Shown here piece after piece: positions 14,027-17,881 of a stretch of DNA of 17,881 nucleotides. The DNA lies in assembly GCA_023258355.1 (NCBI GenBank), contig JALQZL010000018.1, positions 1 to 17,881 on the forward strand. Direction: 5' to 3'. The translations under genes and the position numbers were made by a program. The DNA comes from Wenzhouxiangellaceae bacterium. GTDB taxonomy: Bacteria; Pseudomonadota; Gammaproteobacteria; Xanthomonadales; Wenzhouxiangellaceae. The notes under the pieces were generated by a model. The model was not told where the DNA came from. It ran no database searches and was given only the letters and a program-made list of their open reading frames with translations. Within the stretch, counting starts at the first letter, position 1. Every line of letters begins with the position of its first letter.

Positions 14027-15499
14027 CTAAAAGCTTCCCAATAAAGTCTGCGCAGCACGCGTGGCTGCGCCCAAGCTCAAGCGGGTGTCTAGGCCAAAAT
14101 AGAGGTTGAGCAACACAGTGAGCCAAAGAGGCACCAACAGGCACAAGGGAGCTTCACGGACCGGCTTGGCTTGCTCATTGGGTGCTTTGAACCATGCCGC
14201 CTCAATCACTCGCCAAACATAGAAGACCGCCATAAAGGAGGTGATCAAGATTAAGCCAACCAGCCACGGGTGGCCGGCCTCAATCGAGGCCAATATCAAA
14301 TACCACTTGCTGACAAAGCCCGCTGTGGCGGGGACGCCAATGAGCGACAAGCCGGCCACCGCAAAGGCGCTCATGGTCCAAGGCATTTGTCGACCGATGC
14401 CATAAAACGCCTCGATACGCGCCGAGCCTGTCTGATACATGACCGTACCCAGCGCCATGAATAGCGCTGCTTTCATCAAAGCATGATTGAACAGATGAAC
14501 AAATGTGGCCGTGAGGCCAACCACACTGACCAACGACACACCCAACACCAAGTAGCCCACTTGAGCCACAGAGGAGTAAGCCAGCAGTCTTTTAAGATTG
14601 GGCTCAAACATCGCCACCCAAGACCCGACCACCATCCCAGCAATTGCCAATGTCATCAGTAAGGGTGCCAGCGGCAACATGCCGAAACTACCCTCAAACC
14701 CAAACACGGTGTAGATGAAGCGGAGCAACACATACAAGGCCACTTTGGTTGCGGTCCCTGCCAAGAAGACAGTCACCATGTTTGGGGCATAAGCATAGGC
14801 ATTGGGAAGCCACAAATGCAAAGGCAACAGGGCCATCTTCAAGCCCAGTCCAACCACAATGAACGCAAAACCCGCTCGAATGGCATTGGTGTCGGCGACC
14901 GCAGGTAATCGCTCAGCCAAATCAGCCATGTTGAGCGTGCCTGTCATCATGTAAAGAAAGCCGATCCCAATCAAGACAAAGGTGGCACCAATGGTGCCCA
15001 TGATCAGATAGCGAAACGATGCCAACAACCCACGCCGGTCAGGTCCGTGGGCGATTAATGCATAGGTCGAGAGAGAGGATATTTCCAAAAACACAAACAC
15101 GTTGAAGGCATCCCCAGTCAAGGTGATCCCCAACAAACCAGCCAGTGTGAGCAAAAACAGGGCATAAAACACGCTTTGCCGCTCTGGGATTTCTTGATCG
15201 ACGCTGGCTTTGCCCCAAACAAGGGCTAAGAGTGCGATGGCCGATACAATGAAAGCCACCCAAGCATTGGCAGCATCGACTCGGTATTCAATCCCAATCG
15301 GCGGAGGCCACTGACCAAAGGCATAGCGAATGGGTGTCTCATCGACGTGGCCTAGCACCCAAAAAGACAAGGCCGTGATCACCACAGCGACGATCACCGA
15401 AACCCCCCAGGGTGCAAAGCGGCCGGGCAACAGGGCCACCACCGCCGAGAGGATGAGCGGGGTCAAAACAATGAAAGGCATCCAGGCCACCACATCCAT
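14027..15499 (-). CDS. mnhD: Na+/H+ antiporter subunit D
   Basis: A 490-residue polytopic proton-conducting subunit homologous to NuoM/NuoN. Typical MrpD elements are LTGDAFNVFVFLEIS with Glu139, GLGLKMALLPLHLWLPNAY with Lys221, GTATKVALY with Lys252, LKRLLAYSSVAQVGYL (302-317), LFNHALMKAALF with His339 and Lys343, and ATAGFVSKWYL with Lys398. All residues thought to carry protons are present. It begins right after the mnhC stop (TAA then ATG) with GAGGAT about 11 nt upstream, so its translation is probably coupled. It belongs with mnhC and mnhB in the core of the antiporter complex in the inner membrane. Confidence 0.95.
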   Translation of the reverse strand: MDVVAWMPFIVLTPLILSAVVALLPGRFAPWGVSVIVAVVITALSFWVLGHVDETPIRYAFGQWPPPIGIEYRVDAANAWVAFIVSAIALLALVWGKASVDQEIPERQSVFYALFLLTLAGLLGITLTGDAFNVFVFLEISSLSTYALIAHGPDRRGLLASFRYLIMGTIGATFVLIGIGFLYMMTGTLNMADLAERLPAVADTNAIRAGFAFIVVGLGLKMALLPLHLWLPNAYAYAPNMVTVFLAGTATKVALYVLLRFIYTVFGFEGSFGMLPLAPLLMTLAIAGMVVGSWVAMFEPNLKRLLAYSSVAQVGYLVLGVSLVSVVGLTATFVHLFNHALMKAALFMALGTVMYQTGSARIEAFYGIGRQMPWTMSAFAVAGLSLIGVPATAGFVSKWYLILASIEAGHPWLVGLILITSFMAVFYVWRVIEAAWFKAPNEQAKPVREAPLCLLVPLWLTVLLNLYFGLDTRLSLGAATRAAQTLLGSF

Positions 15500-15883
15500 T
15501 TAGGCGGTATCCTCTGGTCGGTCTGATGGCTCTTCCAGTAAGGCATCTTGCAAAGTATCGTCTTCAATCGTGCCAAATGACTCATTGATTCTCACAGCCA
15601 AGGCCAAAGCCACGGCAGTGGTGGCCACGCCCACCACAATGGCGGTAAGGATCAAGACATGGGGTAGCGGATTAGAGTACACCTCCACACCAGCTCTGAC
15701 GATGGGGGTCGCGCCACCGGCGACTTTACCGGCTGAAATAAACATAAAAAAGACAGAGGTTTGGAACAGGGTCAAGCCCATCACTTTCTTGATCATGTTG
15801 CCGCGGGCGATGACCACGTAAAAACCAATCATCATTAAGACAACGACCACCCAGTAATTAAAGAAGCTCAACACGGTGCTCAT
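15500..15883 (-). CDS. mnhC: Na+/H+ antiporter subunit C (NuoK-like)
   Basis: A 127-residue protein with three hydrophobic helices (about 8-26, 33-52, 73-97), homologous to NuoK. It shows GFYVVIARGNMIKKVMGLTL (20-39), GGATPIV (56-62) and NPLPHVLILTAIVVGVA (71-87), the family's most conserved part. The C-terminal 25 residues are acidic and extend a little beyond the typical length. It starts in an ATGA overlap with mnhB and ends directly at the mnhD start. It links the antiporter subunits in the membrane part of the complex. Confidence 0.94.
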   Translation of the reverse strand: MSTVLSFFNYWVVVVLMMIGFYVVIARGNMIKKVMGLTLFQTSVFFMFISAGKVAGGATPIVRAGVEVYSNPLPHVLILTAIVVGVATTAVALALAVRINESFGTIEDDTLQDALLEEPSDRPEDTA

Positions 15884-16326
15884 GGCGCCTCTTCCTCAAC
15901 CGCGTCTAACCAGGCCTTTCGCTCAGCAAATTTCGTGAAAATCATCATAATGGCGCTGGCGACTGTGATGCCAATGCCGAGCTCGACAGTCACAATACCC
16001 GCCTGCTGGGCGGCTTGGGGGTTGGGTAGTAAGGTTGCAAACTCTAAGAAAGCGCCACCTTGGATGACATTGATGAGCCCAACGGCGCAATAGATCAGCA
16101 CGCCGATGAGCATCAGCACATACATGGCGCGCTTGGGAATGACAGCCAGCCCAAGGTCCATGCCAAAAATTAAAACAAACAAGATCCAAGCGGCGGCAAA
16201 GACCACGCCAGCTTGGAAGCCACCCCCAGGGGAGTACTCCCCATGGAATTGGATATAGAGTGCGAACAGCATGATCAAGGGGATCAAAAAGCGCGCCACA
16301 ATACGAAGGATCTTGTTATCACTCAT
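15880..16326 (-). CDS. mnhB: Na+/H+ antiporter subunit B
   Basis: A 148-residue MnhB-domain protein with about four helices. The signature FALYIQFHGEYSPGGGFQAG (21-40) is intact. An in-frame start 36 nt further upstream exists, but the ATG at 16326 is preferred because the protein then begins MSDNKILRIVARFLIP as in the family; this gives an 8-nt overlap with the upstream gene. Its ribosome binding site is weak (AAGG, about 10 nt away), so translation probably depends on coupling. The stop overlaps the mnhC start as ATGA. It is a membrane subunit of the Mrp complex, probably at the interface with the MbhE region. Confidence 0.93.
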   Translation of the reverse strand: MSDNKILRIVARFLIPLIMLFALYIQFHGEYSPGGGFQAGVVFAAAWILFVLIFGMDLGLAVIPKRAMYVLMLIGVLIYCAVGLINVIQGGAFLEFATLLPNPQAAQQAGIVTVELGIGITVASAIMMIFTKFAERKAWLDAVEEEAP

Positions 16327-16879
16327 CGCGGTGTTTGCCTTGATATTTCTTGGGGCGGACACTTAATAGTGCATAGACAGCCAATCCTGCTGTCAGGATC
16401 ACAAAGCCCTCGCCCAGGGTATCAATGGACCGATAACTGGCCAGTACCGCTGCGACCATGTTGGGAATGCCCATATCGGCATAAGTCTGAGCGATGTAGT
16501 GGCCACCGACATGCGTCTGCACAGGGGTGGTGGGTGAGCCAAACTGTGGCAAGTCGAATGTGGCGTAGATCAACAACGCCCCAGTCACCCCAACAACCAG
16601 CATCGCCCATCGGTCGTGATGGGCTGATTTTTTGATGGGTGCCTCATAGCGCTCGGTGAGGGTCAAAACGGCCAGCACAAGAATGGTCGAGATCCCGGCA
16701 CCGACAGCCGCTTCTGTCAACGCCACATCACCCGCATCCAGCACGACAAACAAGGCCGCCGAGAGCAAAGAGTAAATGGCAAACAGCATGGCGGCGGCAA
16801 ACAAATCACGTAGCCGCACGATCGCGATGGCGACGAGCACCAAAAAGCCCAGTAAGCCGATGTCGATTAAGTAGTCGAT
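16319..16879 (-). CDS. MbhD/MbhE-domain (DUF4040-type) protein, detached MrpA C-terminal part
   Basis: Corresponds to the C-terminal membrane region of long MrpA proteins. The MbhD part has VRLRDLF, then FVVLDAGDVALTEAAVGAG with the conserved Asp and Glu; the MbhE part has MGIPNMVAAVLASYRSIDTLGEGFVIL in two pieces: PNMVAAVLASYR and DTLGEGFVIL. Start choice: the first ordinary start codons in frame are TTG at 16843 and GTG at 16840, but these have no ribosome binding site and cut the first helix to about eight residues. An ATC codon at 16879 has AGGAGA 6-7 nt upstream and restores a full first helix (IDYLIDIGLLGFLVLVAIAI), giving 186 residues and a 13-nt overlap with mnhG. I favour the ATC start; the shorter version has 174 residues. 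Confidence 0.85.
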   Translation of the reverse strand: MDYLIDIGLLGFLVLVAIAIVRLRDLFAAAMLFAIYSLLSAALFVVLDAGDVALTEAAVGAGISTILVLAVLTLTERYEAPIKKSAHHDRWAMLVVGVTGALLIYATFDLPQFGSPTTPVQTHVGGHYIAQTYADMGIPNMVAAVLASYRSIDTLGEGFVILTAGLAVYALLSVRPKKYQGKHRDE

Positions 16880-17202
16880 GGCGGCTCTCCTGCGCGTGAC
16901 TTCACCTCAGGTGCGAGCCCGTCAGCCATGGCGGCGCGGGCGAGCGCATGAGAGGCTGTTGGGGTGGTGAAGAGTAAAAACAGCAAAATCAAAATGAGTT
17001 TAAGTGTGAGCAAGGTCAAGCCTGTTTGGAGGATCAGGCCGGCGATGATCATAAGCGCCACCAGCGTATCGGTCATGCCAGCGGCGTGCAGGCGTGTATA
17101 GAAATCTGGGAATCGCAACAGGCCTAAACCACCGATTACACCAAAGCTACCCCCACCCAGCAAAAGCACGCCTGAGATCATATTGATCAGCCACTCACTC
17201 AT
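16867..17202 (-). CDS. mnhG: Na+/H+ antiporter subunit G
   Basis: A 111-residue PhaG/MnhG/YufB family protein with three helices. The signature FGVIGGLGLLRFPDFYTRLH (20-39) followed by AAGMTDTLV is clear; the family often has DTLG at this last spot, here DTLV. The ATG at 17202 is preferred over an in-frame start 39 nt upstream because GGAGGAAA lies 3 nt before it at 17206-17213 in the right orientation and the protein then begins MSEWLINMISG. It overlaps the mnhF stop by 8 nt. The tail of about 20 residues is polar and overlaps the proposed start of the next gene. Confidence 0.94.
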   Translation of the reverse strand: MSEWLINMISGVLLLGGGSFGVIGGLGLLRFPDFYTRLHAAGMTDTLVALMIIAGLILQTGLTLLTLKLILILLFLLFTTPTASHALARAAMADGLAPEVKSRAGEPPSTT

Positions 17203-17488
17203 GGGTTTCCTCCACGTCCCCCGCTGTGGCCAAATCACCATGGCGGACCAATTTCAACACAGCGATGACTGCAATGAAGTTGATCAAGGCATAAACCAAG
17301 GCCACATCAATCAGATCACCATTGCCAGACAGCACTGAGATAAGGGCCACGACCAACACCGTTTTGGTGCCAAAGACATTGGCCGCGACGATGCGGTCAT
17401 ACACCGTGGGTCCTCGGAAAGCCCTGACCAGCGCCAAAGCCATGGTGGCAAAAATCAGCAACACAGCGATCAGGTAAACAGCACTCAT
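17195..17488 (-). CDS. mnhF: Na+/H+ antiporter subunit F
   Basis: A 97-residue membrane protein with three helices. The family motif RGPTVYDRIVAANVFGTKT (25-43) and DVALVYALINFIAVIAVL (61-78) are intact. It starts in an ATGA overlap with mnhE and overlaps mnhG by 8 nt. Together with E and G it makes the small-subunit side of the Mrp complex, thought to take part in cation movement or assembly. Confidence 0.95.
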   Translation of the reverse strand: MSAVYLIAVLLIFATMALALVRAFRGPTVYDRIVAANVFGTKTVLVVALISVLSGNGDLIDVALVYALINFIAVIAVLKLVRHGDLATAGDVEETHE

Positions 17489-17881
17489 GGTGAGGTTTTC
17501 TTATCATCAGGCCGATGTGGCTTTGTATTCATGCCCTCAAGCCAAAGCACTTTTTCGGCCATTCGCCCGGATTGGAGATCCTTGGCGGAGACCTCGTCCA
17601 AAGCGTGCACGGTCATGCGCTCCGGGGTCACCTCCAAAGTTAACGTGCCAGGGGTGAGCGTGCAGGAGTTCGCATAAGTCACCCGAGACACCGCCGTGTG
17701 CTGGGTGACAGGCAGTTCAATGATTTGGGGCGCAATGGTGTTTGGATAAAACACGCGCTTGGCCACATTGATGTTGGCTGTGATGATTTGACGCACCAGC
17801 CAGCCCCAGTAGGGGATCAGTCTTGGAAAATAAAGCCCCGGATGGTGTTCGACACCCACCACCTCCATGCGCAAAGACAAC
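17485..17881 (-). CDS. mnhE: Na+/H+ antiporter subunit E (5' end missing)
   Basis: About 131 residues of an MnhE protein are visible; the family has about 160-170, so some 30 N-terminal residues and the real start lie beyond the right edge. The TTG at 17880 is not taken as a true start. Visible are the third helix region WGWLVRQIITANINVAKRV and then the soluble domain with PQIIELPVTQ, YANSCTLTPGTLTLEV and MTVHALDEVS, all typical of MnhE. It is the first visible gene of the operon, so the operon promoter lies outside the window. Confidence 0.92.
   Translation of the reverse strand, partial: LSLRMEVVGVEHHPGLYFPRLIPYWGWLVRQIITANINVAKRVFYPNTIAPQIIELPVTQHTAVSRVTYANSCTLTPGTLTLEVTPERMTVHALDEVSAKDLQSGRMAEKVLWLEGMNTKPHRPDDKKTSP

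Noticed and set aside
1..17881. CRISPR arrays, tRNA/rRNA genes, insertion sequences, phage genes or attachment sites
   Set aside because: No repeat-spacer pattern, cloverleaf-like gene, transposase or integrase was seen; nearly all sequence is accounted for by ordinary genes. Short RNA genes could be missed by eye.

Overview
This window carries ordinary chromosomal genes of a free-living Gram-negative bacterium. The gene sets aroQ-accB-accC and gshB-yqgE-ruvX-pyrB, together with trmB, point to a gammaproteobacterium of the Pseudomonas/Oceanospirillales type; this is inferred from remembered gene order, with no search run. A large Mrp-type cation/proton antiporter cluster suggests a marine, saline or alkaline habitat. 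No rRNA, tRNA, CRISPR array, insertion sequence or phage gene was seen.

Left part (1-2834, + strand): the 3' end of a TlpA-like thioredoxin, then aroQ (3-dehydroquinate dehydratase), accB and accC (biotin carrier and biotin carboxylase of acetyl-CoA carboxylase). The gap before aroQ holds an imperfect hairpin and a tandem pair of 17-bp dyads that look like an operator. The prmA gene that often follows accC in related bacteria is absent here.

Middle part (2849-10672): a two-gene minus-strand unit, read leftwards from 4384, encodes a membrane-anchored coiled-coil protein and a protein with a possible divergent CheW-like domain. Divergent from it is gshB, followed by the overlapping run yqgE-ruvX-pyrB, with a palindrome and an extended -10 just before yqgE. 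Next come trmB and an SLC13-type permease with two TrkA-C-like domains, coupled by a 4-nt overlap. A small Rieske protein (minus) and a small two-helix membrane protein (plus) close this part.

Right part (10702-17881, minus strand): a tightly overlapping operon read from the right edge in the order mnhE (cut by the window end), mnhF, mnhG, a separate MbhD/MbhE-domain protein (normally the C-terminus of MrpA), mnhB, mnhC, mnhD, a NuoL/MrpA-like antiporter core, a previously hidden 52-residue membrane protein, and a third antiporter-like subunit with a C-terminal extension. All three large subunits keep the lysine and glutamate residues of proton-pumping antiporters, so this looks like an Mrp complex with three proton channels instead of the usual two. 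This cluster is the most interesting item in the window: the MrpA parts are spread over separate genes, there is an extra tiny subunit, and one subunit appears to start at an ATC codon.
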